From Polyodon spathula (Eukaryota > Chordata > Actinopteri > Acipenseriformes > Polyodontidae): a stretch of 64,000 nt of DNA. The number at the start of each line of letters is the position of its first letter. Within the stretch, counting starts at the first letter, position 1. The stretch lies in the NCBI RefSeq assembly GCF_017654505.1, contig NC_054558.1, positions 12,131,825-12,195,824 of the forward strand, written 5' to 3'. The notes under the pieces were generated by a model. The model did not search any database. It saw only the letters and a list, made by a program, of their open reading frames with translations, and had not been told where the DNA came from. Of this stretch, positions 32,340 through 46,139 are shown one piece after another. The translations under genes were made by a program, and so were the position numbers.

Positions 32340-33605
32340 TGTTTTAGGTGCCAGGAGCCCGGACACATCACCAGCATGTGTCCCTCGGCAATGGAGTGCA
32401 ACGTGGCAACGTGTAATCTGGCCGAAGTGTGAACCTAGTATGGGGCCAGAGCAATGAGCCGACACTGGTTCACGCTTGGGGACAGGTCCAGTCTATTGAA
32501 GGTAAGGATGTTGAAGGCACTGGGGTGCTAGTATATCCACACTTCATTATAAATGGGCAATTACTGTATAGGATAAACCCTGCCCCGGGCAAAGGACAGC
32601 CTGTAACACAAGTAATGGCTCCACGTCTTGTCGGCCCAAGGTCATGAGGCTTTGCATAATATCCCTTTTATGGGGCACCTTGGAGCTGATAAAGCAAGGG
32701 AATGGATATTGGTTCGATTTTACCAGGTAGGGCTTCATAATGAAGTGTCGAAATATGTAGCCACATGCCCAGACTGCCAGTGAGTAGCACCGGGTCGAGT
32801 GCACCCCTCCCTTTTGGTCCCACTGCCAATCATTTTCATTCCCTTTGAGCAGATTGCAATGGACATAGTGGGCCCTTTTGCTACCTTCTGATTCCGGGTA
32901 TATGCATATATTAGTTGTGGTAGATTATGCAACATAATACCAGGAAGCAGTTCCATTGAGGTCCACTAGTGCAGCTGCAATAGCCAAGGAACTAGCGTAG
33001 AGTATGTCGAGAGCAGGGATCCCCAAAGAGATATTGATTGATCATGGAACTAACTTCTTGTCTCAAACGTTACAGCAGGTGTATAAAATATGAATCCACA
33101 GATGGACGGTTTGGTTGAACGTTTTACTCAGATCCTAAAGAAGATGCTGAGACGATTTGTGAACCAAGAGCAGAAACATTGGGCAACACTTCTCCTCTAC
33201 CTCCTTTTTGCAGTGAGAGAGGTGCCACAGAGTTCAACAGGTTTCTCCCCCTTTAAGCTCTTGTATGGCCAACAGCCTCACGGCATCCTCAATCTGTTGT
33301 ATGAGCGATGCTCAACCTTGTGGTGATTGAGCCTTCCAGGAGCAAGTGGTGCAGTCCGATTGTGATAGTGGCCAAAAAAAGGACGACACCAGCCTCTTCT
33401 GCGTTGATTTTCATAAGGTAAACGCTATTGTCAAGTTCGATGCCTACCTCATGCCTCAGGTCAACGAGCTTCTCGACAGACTGGGAATGGCAAAGTTCAT
33501 CTCAACTTTGGATCGGACGATGGGATAATGGCAGATCCCCTTAACTGAATTTTCTACGTCTGATGATCTGTTTCACTTCATAACCATGTCGTTTGGGCTA
33601 CTTTG
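32340..33605 (+). pseudogene. CCHC knuckle, integrase and RT start of gypsy copy 3
   Basis: Directly after the nested LTR the gag frame resumes with the zinc knuckle CFRCQEPGHITSMCP (about 32343-32387). Integrase remnants follow in several frames: YPHFIINGQLLYRINPAPGK (32535-32600), MDGLVERFTQILKKMLRRFV (33096-33160) and STGFSPFKLLYGQQPHGI (33237-33290). The sequence then jumps to RT: FDAYLMPQVNELLDRLGMAK, FISTLDRTMG and MSFGLL. The integrase-to-RT linker is deleted. Many stops make it non-functional. Confidence 0.7.
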
Positions 33606-34194
33606 GGATAATTAATTACTTGCTTGAATTTTAAAATGGTGCTATATAAATCTAGCGATGCAGAGCAGTATGTTTATTTTCTAACTCAGCACAAGTGGCA
33701 TTCCAAATAAGTAATTGTTGGTAGGAGTAAACATATAAAATGCATTTATGTCTTCATTTTAATTTCGGAATATTCTTTTAAAAACTGTAAACATGTATAT
33801 CTTGTTCTCATTTATGTCTTGTTGTCAACCAACATTTTGCTTTTGTAAAACTTCGCTAAATGTGGACATCAGTAAGTACGTCTGAAAGAAATCTACTGTA
33901 ACAGTGACTTTGCTGGCAATTGCTGTACCAGCTCCAGGCTAGAAGCTGCTTCCCCACCAGTTTAATTGAATCCTCATTGTATAATAAGTAACACTATACA
34001 CAGGATCACTTATATTTTTCACATTTGATTATTTAAAAGCACAGAGAAGTTAACAGTTTTAATACTTCAAGCAAAATAGATTAGTTTGTGGAATGGAATA
34101 GTATCATTGAATTCCCCACCGTATCATAACAACATAAGTGAGAGGGGGGGAAATGAAAATCCTATTTCCTAAATTAAAAAAAATATATATATAT
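33606..34194. other. no gene recognised
   Basis: AT-rich spacer between the decayed gypsy copy 3 and a solo LTR; it ends in an A-rich and (AT)n stretch. Confidence 0.5.
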
Positions 34195-36355
<2,161 letters not shown>

Positions 36356-37977
36356 CCCCAAGTGTTGAAGGCACAAAACACAAAAAAACATTATCACTGA
36401 TTACAAGTTTTAATCCAGACAGAAGATCACAGAGATGTGATCCGTGTGTGCTGAACTATATATCCCATGTCTCCCTATCAGTGCAATGGAACGGTCACGT
36501 CACTCGGCCTAGCAGCAGTGATGTCAGACCATTATCTTTGGGGTTCAATTTCTTGTAAAACTCCCAAAATATTAATACCCCATTGCACATCTACACCCCC
36601 TGGACTATGTGTTTGCAGAGCATGGTTCCTTAATTTGCTATACTTTTTGAGATACAGGTGTATATAAAAAAAAAAAAAAAAAAACGTCTTAATCATTTCT
36701 TTTAAAAAAAAAAGAAAAACAGCTGTTTTTTTCGCCACTCTGTATCTAAAAAAGTATTCAACCAAATGCTACCCTGTTCACAAGGTTTGTTGAGCCTGCC
36801 AAGCCGACCACACATACATATTTTCATGCATATTGGTGGTGTTTCACCTCCTTTAGAGCTGGTTGTAAACTTCTTTAAACAATACCTTCGTTCAAACCTT
36901 AACTATGTCTGCGCGACCGCTACCATGATTACATCACATCTGATTTTTGGACATTTCATATATATATATGCTGAAGGAATTAATGTTCTAAGATTGTGAG
37001 GAAGGGAACGTGACTCTCTGACAAGGAGTGACCCACCAGGTGCAGCTCAAAGGTGTAGCACTGCCATCTCAAGACGGACTTACCACGTTTAATTTCCAAA
37101 ACAGTTTGTGGCACATTGACAGTCACATGCTGCATCTTATTAGGTAATCTACTTTCTAATTTTAAATGAACTGAATGCAGATAGTGTTCCATATTTCCAT
37201 TTGCACTTCAGTGGTTTTCTATTCATTATAAGCAATCAGTCCAATATACAGTAGTCTCCACATATTGGTACACCTGGTAAGAATACTTCAGCTAAGAGAA
37301 CACCTTGTCTGTGTAACAGGTGCAAAATGAATATGCACTGTTCCTTTAATTTTTTTAGAAATAATTTGGGGATTTAATAATTAAATAAGTAAAGGTCAAG
37401 GTCAGTTGCCCATATGGGAGCAAGTCACTTAGGTGAGTCTGCATATCTGAGTTATTCTGTATTATTACTGTCTATTTTGTTTAGTGACTGCATAATCTTT
37501 CCTTAAACATTTAACTAAATATCTTGTACCTCGAAAGATGTGATAGATTCTTAACCACTGTACTAAGAATTGATTGAGAATGCTAAAACATGTTTACACA
37601 TATCTGTGATTAAATGCAACAGAGGGTTATATGAATGCATTTCTAATAATTCTCAAGTTATTTTTAAATTTATTTATTCTTGTAATTAATGCTGTTTATT
37701 TTAATGACTCCAGGCTTGCTATATTCAGATCCTGAAGCTGACTTTGTCAGAGCGATAAAACAAGACCTGAACCGAGCAACCCGTCTCCAGTCTGCTGTGT
37801 ACGGGGCTTGCAGTGCGAGAAGGGGTCAACACACGCAGTTAAAAAACACAGAGTACAGAAAAGAGAGGATTACCCCTGCTTCCTAAGGGGTGTTCTCAGG
37901 AGACTATATCATTATATGTAAAACAGTATTACTTTCTGCAGTTTGTTATTACTGGTTTTTTTTATTTATTTTTTTTT
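36356..37977. other. no gene recognised; A-tracts and one unexplained short ORF
   Basis: It contains poly(A) runs near 36665-36715 and a 65-codon ORF at 37689-37886 (VRAIKQDLNRATRLQSAVYG) that I cannot assign. A host exon or the upstream part of the following integrase gene are both possible. No other feature is supported. Confidence 0.4.
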
Positions 37978-38537
37978 AGGTGGGGATCTGTTACACATGG
38001 ATGTACAGAAGGATACCCTATCTACATTGAAGTAAAGAGCATCAACAGTCCTGTCACAGTTTGTGAAGGCTACATGTCAGTATGGGTTACCTTCAAGAGT
38101 TAGGTCAGATCATGGAAGTGAAACATTAAGGTGGTTTTGTTTATGAACTGATTCAAGGAATCCAGCGAGCATTTACTGGAGAATCAGTACATAACCAGCG
38201 CATTGAGAGATTATGGAGAGATGTCTTTGTCCAAGTAATAGAGCATTTTTACAATCTCTTTTACAGTTTTGAGGATGAGCACAACCGAACACCACAACAA
38301 ATCTGGATGGGATGATCACAACATTGAGGCCGACACCACTGCTATTAATAATGTATTTGGAGAAGATCCATACAGGGAAGCAAATTTAGAAACTCTGCTT
38401 GTACACTATGGCATTACTTCTGCTCAGCTTGATGCAGTTACTGAGAATGAAGACCACTTAACCGTCACACCTCAAATCCATTTCAGCCTACAACAAGAAG
38501 CAGCTGTCCAAGCTACCACTTTGAGGTTACTGACTTG
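37978..38537 (+). pseudogene. integrase-core domain gene fragment (IS3EU/Ginger-like)
   Basis: Conserved pieces occur in successive frames. VTHGCTEGYPIYIEVKSINS (about 37993-38050) and VRSDHGSET (about 38103-38128) correspond to the first part of the DDE integrase core, with the second catalytic D in [25 protein letters not shown] (about 38173-38232) contains the third catalytic E, followed by [17 protein letters not shown] and [10 protein letters not shown]. The C-terminal part lies in another frame, 38269-38537 (LLVHYGITSAQLDAVTENED). Such intronless integrase genes are common and repetitive in fish and invertebrates. The N-terminus is missing. Confidence 0.65.
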
Positions 38538-39241
38538 AGAGAAAAGTACATGACTTGCTGCAGAGAGGTCGCCCATGAGATTACAACAACATGAATCTTT
38601 TATATATCTATATATCTTATTTCTACAGTAAATACAGTAGCGGTGTTGTTCAATCTATAAACAACTTCTCAGTCTGACTTCAATTTCTGTCTCTTGCTTT
38701 TTTTTTAGAAGCCGCACTGGCACTTTATAACACAGACATCTTATTCAGCATTCGTTTTCTATAACTAATTAAATAGTAGGCCTATTCATGATTATTTGTC
38801 CTAACGTATTTACTTTTTTTTACTGCAAGAAGAGCTGTGGCTTTCTCCAGGAGACGGGACTCTTCAGCTTCGCTTCAGCCCCGCTCCGGCAGCCGAACCT
38901 GGGGCGAGCCATTTCCCTTTTCCCCTCACCCGACCTGCTCTCCTTGTCTGTCGCTTCGAACTGAACTCCCGACCGTTGTTTAACCAGGCTATTTATAGTT
39001 TAAAAACTGCTAATTAAAATGATCCAAGCGTGGGAATGTTACCTTTGTTTTTGTAAAAAAATATAGCGTTGATTGCATGTTGCTTTATGCATGGTTAATT
39101 CAAGGAAAGTTACATTTTTGCTAAAGAGAGGGAGTTATTTTTATTTTCTATTTTAGTCAGATGTGTCCCGCGGCGCCCCTCCCCCATTTACAACGCCCCC
39201 GAGACCCACGTTCTAGCAGTGGGGCACTGTGTGTGTGTGTA
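38538..39241. other. no gene recognised; GC-rich patch at 38830-38990
   Basis: A relatively GC-rich patch (38830-38990) and another near 39165-39215 stand out from AT-rich surroundings. They show no ORF or splice pattern I can defend. Confidence 0.4.
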
Positions 39242-40914
39242 TACACATTACCAGTCAAAAGTTTGAGTACACTTGCTGGAAACTAGGGTTTTATTTCATA
39301 ATTGACAATGTTTTATGTCGTATATGTTTCTGTAAATACTTAAATGAAAACACATGTTGCAAAATACAAAACAAAACATAAGGAGTATCAAATCCATGTT
39401 GAAGAAAATTGAAAATGATCTCTAAATCTTGCATTCCTCAAAATAGCCACCCTTTGCCTTAATAACAGCCTCACAAACACGAGGCATTCGGTTAACAAGT
39501 TTCAACAGGAAATCACCGACATGTCTTTCCAGCTCTTCTGCAGCAATTCCCAGAGATGTAGGGCACTGTGGGTAACTTTGCTTTGACTCTTCTGTCCAGC
39601 TCGTCCCATACAAGTTCTATGGGATTGAGGTCTGGAGACTGGGCAGGCTAGGACATTAGATTGAGTTGTCCTTCACTTTCCTTCTTCGCCAGATAGTTCT
39701 TGCACAACTTTGAGGTGTGTTCCGGGTGACTATCTTGCTGAAGAATGAAGGACTGCCCAACTAGCTGTAATCCTGATGGAATGGCATGCCTCTGAAGTAT
39801 GCTATGATAGTCATGCTGGTTGAGCTTGCCATGGACTTGGTAAAGATCACCAACTCTGTCACCAGCAAAGCAACCCCAGACCATGACACTGCCTCCTCCA
39901 TGCTTGACAGTGGGAACCACACATGCAGAACTCATGTGCTCACCCTCTCTGCGTCTTACAAATACTCGGCGGTTGGACCCAAATATTTCAAATTTTGACT
40001 CATTGTCCATAAGACCGACTTCCACTCCTCAAACGTCCAGTATCTGAGTTTTTTGGCCCAGGCAAGTCTCTTCCTCTTATTCTGCACTCTTAACAATGGT
40101 TTCTTTGCATCAATTCTTCCAGTTTGGCCAGCTTCACGCAATCTCCTCTAAACAGTTGATGTTGAAACAGCTGTACATCTAGTAGTATTTAGCTGAGCTT
40201 GTATTTCAGGGGCAGTTAATCGCCGGTTTGGCAGACTTGTGACTCGAATGAACTTGTTCTCTGATTCTGAGGTCACCCTTGGCCTGCCTACCTTGTTCGA
40301 TCACCATGAGTGCAAGTTTCTTCAAATCATTTGAAGGTCTTAGCCACAGCAGTTACAGACACTTGCAAAGTTCTTGCGATTTGTCTTAAAGATTGACCTT
40401 CATTTCTTAAAGTAATTACAGACTGTCTTTTTTCTTTGCTTAACTGAGGGTATTTTGCCATTTTCTGCTCCCTTACATTCAGGAATGACAAACTTGTGCC
40501 TATGCTACCTAAATTTATAGTAATCATGGACCCTCACCTGTTAACAATAATTGGTGACAAAATGTTAATTAGGTAACATGCTAGTTAACTCGGAGAACAT
40601 CTAACAAAGACACTTTTATACTTAGGCCAGTGTTCTAACACCGTGTTATACCAATTTCAGACTTTTAACTGACTTGGTCTTTAGACCGAAATCCCCTTGC
40701 TTTGGGTGACCATTTCATTGAAATTGACAAGATTTACATTTTCATTTAAAAATTACATTTTTTAATGCAATTCACTTATGATTATCAGCTTATATAAGCA
40801 CACGTATCATATAATGAAATATTAAGTGTTTATAGACAAGTTTATACAGTTAAAAGCATAGATAATCATCAAAAATGTGGTTTCAAGCAGGTGTACGCAA
40901 ACTTTTGACTGGTA

Positions 40915-40919
<5 letters not shown>
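39242..40919 (-). mobile_element. Tc1-like DNA transposon, copy 3
   Basis: Inverted ends: left TACACATTACCAGTCAAAAG, right CTTTTGACTGGTACTGTA. It is followed immediately by a long TA repeat. The gene is on the minus strand. The termini are of the same type as copy 2 but the transposases have diverged. Confidence 0.9.
39422..40470 (-). pseudogene. Tc1-like transposase, frameshifted
   Basis: It starts MAKYPQLSKEKRQSVITLRN and LRQIARTLQVSVTAVAKTFK, then loses frame near 40330. PLLRVQNKRKRLAWAKKLRY, ESKFEIFGSNRRVFV, TVKHGGGSVMVWGCFAG and QSFILQQDSHPEHTSKLCKN follow (second D kept). A stop precedes [20 protein letters not shown], with catalytic E kept. The first catalytic position reads N in DNESKF, where the family has D. 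The C-terminus (NRMPRVCEAVIKAKGGYF) ends at 39422. Multiple frame changes make it inactive. Confidence 0.88.

Positions 40920-40984
<65 letters not shown>
40920..40984. repeat. (TA)n microsatellite
   Basis: About 65 bp of TA abuts the right end of Tc1 copy 3. Confidence 0.95.
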
Positions 40985-40986
<2 letters not shown>

Positions 40987-41075
40987 GAAACAAAAATGCA
41001 CTGGAAATGTGAAAAAATGGCAAGTTATCAAAAGTGCCCAGCCATTAAAAGTAAAAAAACAAACAAACAAAAAAA

Positions 41076-41275
41076 CAAGCCAAGTTTCAAGAAACCATTG
41101 GGGCAACCTTGCCCAGCACCAAGCAAATAGGCACAACTGTCAAGCGGTGGGGACCAAGGCTGCCCCAATTGTTTCTACTAACTTGGCTTGTGTCTTTGAT
41201 ACAAGTTAGATCTGCTTTGACAGTTGTACTTATTTGTTTGGTGCTGGCCAAGGTTGCCCCAATTGTTTCTTCTAA
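41076..41275. repeat. nested inverted repeats (hairpin element)
   Basis: The left arm (about 41078-41142; ATTGGGGCAACCTTGCCCAG then CACCAAGCAAATAGGCACAA) pairs with 41214-41272 almost completely. It also pairs partly with 41150-41195 (GGCTGCCCCAATTGTTTCTA). This makes a multi-armed foldback of about 200 bp, possibly a MITE or a satellite fragment. Confidence 0.75.
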
Positions 41276-42530
41276 CTTTTATGGAAAAAAAAAAAAAAAA
41301 GCAATGTTAACCCTTTTAGCCCCAGTGTGCCAGTAAAACAGTGAAATAAGTAAGACACATTTTTATATAAACTTTTTATTTTAACAATAAAAAAAAAAAT
41401 TTTTTGAAAATAATACAAACATTATACACAATAAATAGGTACATTTACAGTATAATCGTAAATCTCGAAAAACTACTCACTTCTAAATCTTTTGTAGTCA
41501 TTTTTGTATTACTTTAGTATAAATACATATTAATTTGGATTCATATGTTGTTTTTTTCTGACTTTATGTGAACGAAAAGACACAAAAGCGCCCGTTTTCT
41601 CATTGGAAATAGTGATATTTCAAAATATCACTGTCCTGGTCACAAAAGCAAAGTCTGTGGGGAATAATAGCCATTTTCTATACTTTTGAGGCATAAGCAA
41701 TTAGGAAATAACACTTTCTACCCAGGAACAAAAAAAAAAAAAAAATTGTTACATGGTGTTATATTTTTAAAGTTCTAAGCCCTCAACTGCACATTATATG
41801 CAGCGTCCAGGGCTGTTATAAGATTTATTTTTTTCTTCATATCCACAGATACAGGTAACGTTCGTATTCCTGCTTGTCTTCCTGATTCCTGCTCCTGTCT
41901 GAGTGAATAAGACTAGTGTAATTCCTGCAAGAGAGAATGGATTACAAATACAGGGTGGTCAGAAAGTCAGAGGTGAGAGAGTTGCATTCAACTGTGACCT
42001 CAGTTCCTTCAATACTGAGCAATCACACATGCCAAATGTAACAGAGTGGAGGCTTGGCAAGACCCAGCAACCCTGCACAGTGAGCATCTTAACCACTGTG
42101 CAAAACAGCTGGACTCTTCTACATTCATGACTGTAGGGGCTTTAATCTCATCATATCAGGATGAAGAATGATTTTGAAAGGTTCTGCTGAATCTGCTGAT
42201 CATGAATTGATTTGCAAAGAAATGTCATCCTACCCATACACAAATCTTTACCACATCATAATTGACCAAAATAAAGCTATTGTACCTGCCTGTAGCTGCT
42301 CTAGTATATCAAAGATCGACATTCCTCTTTGTTAATATAAAATCATTTCTAGATTTCATTTTTACTTGCTTCCCTTTTACTTACAAATCTGCACAACATT
42401 CTTTCCCTTATACACTTAATTAGCCCTAAAGTTATAACTTAAATACTACAGCTATTATAGGAAAGTGAAACCTTATTGAATTAGGTGAAATGGCAGGCCT
42501 TGCTGGTAAACAGGCATTAAAATACAACCT
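41276..42530. other. no gene recognised; A-tracts
   Basis: AT-rich with several poly(A) runs (41287, 41388, 41730). No coding or mobile-element feature is supported before the gypsy copy 2 LTR. Confidence 0.5.
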
Positions 42531-43241
42531 TGTAGCAGGGGGAGATCTGTGCTGACTCTGCTGGCGTGTTCACAGTACTGCAGGAAGAGGGCAGCAGTCG
42601 TCCAACAACCGTCTGTGAGTCATGGCAGTGACACGGGGAGGTGGGAACGTCGGTGTGTGGACTTTCCCCCTCTCTGAATGGCTGAGAGGCGAGATTGCTA
42701 GCCCTATAAAAAAATGCTCTGCTGTTTCCTCAGGGCTGCCCTTTTAAACGCGCAGAGAGTGCGGAAGCGCTGGTCCACGCCCGAGAACCAGTCGGAGAAC
42801 GGAACGGAGGTTCAGAGCGAGACAGTGAGGACGTGGAACCCTTGGGCAGACCCTTTAAAAGTATAGCTGAGAAGGCTAGTTAGCCGGCAGTGTAGGACGG
42901 TGATCCGGGTCGCACGGGCAGCGGCGACCGGGATATTGCTGCAGAGTGCAGCACCTTTTCTTTATAGTTTTGTTACTGTTTTATTTTCCCTGTTTCTTTG
43001 TGCCTTCTGTTTTGAATTATTGTTTCGAAGCACCTGCAAGGGCGCCGTTATTGTGTACCCTCACTTGGTATGCCCGTGGTTCTGTTTACCATCGTTGGTA
43101 AATCAGACCACGGACCCACAAAGCCATCTGCGGGCTAAAAAGAAATAAGGCACCCTGCAAAATAAAACTGGCCATCTGTGTGGTGTTTTCAAGTACACCT
43201 GTCTGTCTCCTGGTCAGTGAATTACCCACAACCCTTCCACA
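42531..43241 (+). repeat. 5' LTR of gypsy copy 2
   Basis: 711 bp. It contains a TATA box (CCCTATAAAAAAATG near 42705) and AATAAA near 43161. Confidence 0.9.
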
Positions 43242-43243
43242 CG

Positions 43244-43261
43244 TGGTGTCAGAGAGGTGGG
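43244..43261 (+). other. putative primer-binding site, gypsy copy 2
   Basis: TGGTGTCAGAGAGGTGGG starts two bases after the LTR end. The primer tRNA was not determined. Confidence 0.65.
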
Positions 43262-43312
43262 ATTCACTGGCATTGCCCCAAGTAGTGCATCCACAGAAGG
43301 AGCAGACAGGTA

Positions 43313-44623
43313 ATGGATGCTATACAGTTTACTGCGATGATGGACCTCCTGCGCCAGACGCTCACCGCAGCAGTGCAGGGGGTGGCTAGACCAGCAGCTC
43401 CAGACCCCCAGTTACAACGCTCCACAAAAATGACGGCCGAGGATCAACCCGACGCCTATTTAGAGGTGTTTGAGGCCATGGCGACCTCGGCCGGGTGGGA
43501 TCCAGCACAGTGGGTTAGCTACCTGCTGCCTCAGCTCACGGGAGAGGCGCAAACAGCGGAGAGAATGCTGTCCCCGGATCGGATGATTGATTACCCCACG
43601 CTGAAAACCGTCATCCTTAATCGCATGGGGGCCACACCGGAGGAGTATCGGAAGAAATTCCAGGAGGAGCAGTTTGCGGCAGGGGAGCACCCACGAGCCA
43701 TTGCACACCGTCTGAAGGATTACGCCCTGGGTTGGTTGAACCCGGATCTGAACACCAAAGCCAGGGTGGTGGAGATGATCATGGTGGAGCGCTTCCTGGA
43801 GTGTCTAGCCCCGGGATCGCGGCTGTGGGTCCAGCGACAGGCACCAGATACGCTGGACCAGGCGGTTGAACTTGCCGAGCAGTACCAGGCAGCGGAGCCA
43901 ACGCCTGCGAAACTGCCTGGGAGGAGTGCGGCTACTGGATCGTCCCCTCAACTGGCCCCGGAGAGGGCGAAGGGACTGGGGGGAAGGGGTAGTCCAGCAT
44001 GTGGTCGGGGGGTGTTGGTGGGAGCTCCCGGCCCGGGAACTGGGGCAGGGTGGGGATACCCACGGGCTGCTGCAGTGTCGGACCGGGGTCTCGCGCGGAC
44101 GCATTATCGGCAAGCTCCTTTTATGGTTCCAGTGTTTCCCCCTTTTGCCAAAACTTCAGGGAGAGAAACCAGCCCACCGAGGTGTTGGACGTGCAGGGAG
44201 GTGGGCCACCTCGCCCGGGACTGCCCTGTGATGGAGTGTGAGCTCAGCCGACCAGGTAGGCGCGTTCAATTACCTCAGTCCCTTCAGCACCCGGGTTTTG
44301 TTTTTCCTGTGACAGTGGATGGTACAAAAACCCAGGCTCTCCTGGACTCAGGGTGTGGTCAGTCTCTAGTACACGAGAGCCTAATCTCACCGGGGCATAA
44401 ACGCATATTGGAACGGGTGCATATTAAATGTATTCATGGGGATGTCCGCTCTTATCCCAAGATCAATGTGTGTATGACTATTGGCCAGCAGGTGACGCAG
44501 GTGCAGGTAGGATTATGTCCTCGATTGCCGGTACCAGTAGTTCTGGGACGGGACTGTGAGCAGTTTAAAGATTGGTTGGCTGTCCTGACAGCCCCGTCCT
44601 CTTTATTGGCGAAGAAAGAGTAA
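43313..44623 (+). CDS. gag-protease polyprotein of gypsy copy 2, intact
   Basis: A single 436-codon ORF. Residues about 25-190 form the capsid-like gag region (DQPDAYLEVFEAMATSAGW; AIAHRLKDYALGWLNPDLNT). A glycine- and proline-rich basic stretch follows (about 200-260). The zinc knuckle CWTCREVGHLARDCP starts at residue 291. Retropepsin follows with ALLDSGCGQSLVH; the catalytic D is residue 345. It ends TAPSSLLAKKE. Gag packages element RNA and the protease matures the particle. The start at 43313 is the first ATG after the primer site and keeps the whole gag. GC content is higher than in the surroundings. Confidence 0.9.
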   Translation: MDAIQFTAMMDLLRQTLTAAVQGVARPAAPDPQLQRSTKMTAEDQPDAYLEVFEAMATSAGWDPAQWVSYLLPQLTGEAQTAERMLSPDRMIDYPTLKTVILNRMGATPEEYRKKFQEEQFAAGEHPRAIAHRLKDYALGWLNPDLNTKARVVEMIMVERFLECLAPGSRLWVQRQAPDTLDQAVELAEQYQAAEPTPAKLPGRSAATGSSPQLAPERAKGLGGRGSPACGRGVLVGAPGPGTGAGWGYPRAAAVSDRGLARTHYRQAPFMVPVFPPFAKTSGRETSPPRCWTCREVGHLARDCPVMECELSRPGRRVQLPQSLQHPGFVFPVTVDGTKTQALLDSGCGQSLVHESLISPGHKRILERVHIKCIHGDVRSYPKINVCMTIGQQVTQVQVGLCPRLPVPVVLGRDCEQFKDWLAVLTAPSSLLAKKE

Positions 44624-44699
44624 TTAATTGGAGAGCTCTTTCCCTTTCGCGATCCAGAATGGTTTTGCCATAAATTTAGACCCCGTAAAACTAAACTGG

Positions 44700-46110
44700 A
44701 GCGCTGGATCGCTGGATCGCTAAGAATGAGGGCTGGCAATGGAGGGAGTCAGAGAAGTTGCAGGTGGGGGCGGTTGGTGAAGAGTCTGGGGTGATTTCCG
44801 ACTCGAGCAAGGGCGTGACGACGTGCTGGGCAGGCTCTTTGACCAAGCAAAGGTGGTTAATGGTCAGGTGGTCGAGCCCAGACGCGCCGCCACGTACCCC
44901 CACTTTGAAATTGATCGAGACCTACTGTACCATGTTGATAAATTACCCCAGACCGGTGAAGTGCGTCATCAGTTGTTCATTCCTCAGCCCTTTAAGGAGG
45001 ATTTGTTGCAGCTGGCTCACGCCATTCCCCTATCTGGTCATTTGGGAAGGGATAAAACTAAAGCACGGCTTGTGTCACGGTTCTTCTGGCTGGGGCTGGA
45101 TGGCGACGTCAAGCGGTTTTGTAAGCGTTGTGGGGAATGTCAAAAGGCCAGCCCTAGAGCCGTTCCACGAGCCCCACTGGTGCCTTTGCCCCTAGTGGAA
45201 GCTCCGTTTGAGCGTATTGGGATGGACATAGTTGGGCCACTAGAAAGGAGCACGGCAGGATACACCCACCTACTTGTCATTCTGGATTACACTACGCGTT
45301 ATTCAGAGGCAATTCCCCTCCGATCTATGTCCGCTAGGTCTCTTGCCAACGAGCTTGTGAAGGTTTTCTCCCGGGTGGGGATTCCCAAGGAGATACTAAC
45401 CGATCAAGGCACCAATTTAACGTCCCGGCTAATCCGCGGAACACGTAAGCTTTTGGGAATTAAGACCATTAAGACCTTGGTGCTTCATCCTCAGACCGAT
45501 GGTTTGGTGGAACGCTTAATAAGACCCTTAAGAACATGTTGCGCAGGTTTATTCGTAGTGATATGCGTTACTGGGACCAGCTGATTCCTCCCCTTCTCTG
45601 TGATCAGAGAGGTACCCCAGGCTTCTACGGGGTTTTCACCATTCAAGCTGTTGTATGGACGGAGACCCCGGGGCTTGCTCCATCTGGTTAGAGAGATGTG
45701 GGAGGAGCAGCAGGACAATTCGACCAATACCGTCCGGTATGTGTTGGACCTGCGCAAACGTCTTGAGTCTGTTGGGAAATGGGCGGATGACAATTTGCAG
45801 CAGGCACAGCACAGACAGGAGACCTAGTATAACCGAGGAGCCCGGTTGCACACATTTCAGCTGGCGGATAAGGTACTTCTTTTATTACCCAGTTCTGAGT
45901 CGAAACTCTTGGCTAAGTGGCAAGGACCCTTTGATGTTACACGCCAGGTTGGGAAGGCGGACTATGAGATCTGCCAGCCGAAGCGACGGAGAGGGAAACA
46001 CATTTATCATATCAACCTCTTAAAGCCTTGGTTGCAACCAGAGGCGTTGTTAGTGGCGCATGCAGTTGACTTTATGGACCTGGGACCTGATCTTTCTGTG
46101 TTTGCAAGAA
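44700..46110 (+). pseudogene. integrase of gypsy copy 2, upstream of RT, frameshifted
   Basis: The main frame (44823-45584) carries the HHCC zinc domain (HAIPLSGHLGRDKTKARL; FCKRCGECQ) and the DDE core: MDIVGPLE (first D), LTDQGTNL (second D) and DGLVERLIR with the E in the expected DD35E spacing. A frameshift near 45515-45525 moves the rest into other frames: VIREVPQASTGFSPFKLLYG (45605-45665), a stop at 45827, then FQLADKVLLLLPSSESKLLA and the tether-like PFDVTRQVGKADYEICQPKR up to HIYHINLLKPW (about 46000-46030). Integrase inserts the cDNA into the genome. All catalytic residues are present, but the protein is broken. Confidence 0.88.
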
Positions 46111-46139
46111 AAGGATCGGTACAGATTGCTGAGAATCTG

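Larger units (their letters stand above)
30282..33605 (+). mobile_element. Gmr1-like gypsy retrotransposon, copy 3, decayed
   Basis: An LTR-like segment (about 30282-30888, with AATAAA-like GAATAAAAAATAAC near 30802) is followed by GGTGTCAGGAAAGGG, similar to the primer-binding region of copy 2. Gag, a CCHC knuckle, integrase and the beginning of RT follow in that order, again with integrase before RT. A solo LTR is inserted between gag and the knuckle. The element ends within RT near 33605; no 3' LTR was found. Confidence 0.7.

Noticed and set aside
37689..37886. Possible host exon VRAIKQDLNRATRLQSAVYG
   Set aside because: Not recognised and no supported splice partner; kept only as a note in the region description.
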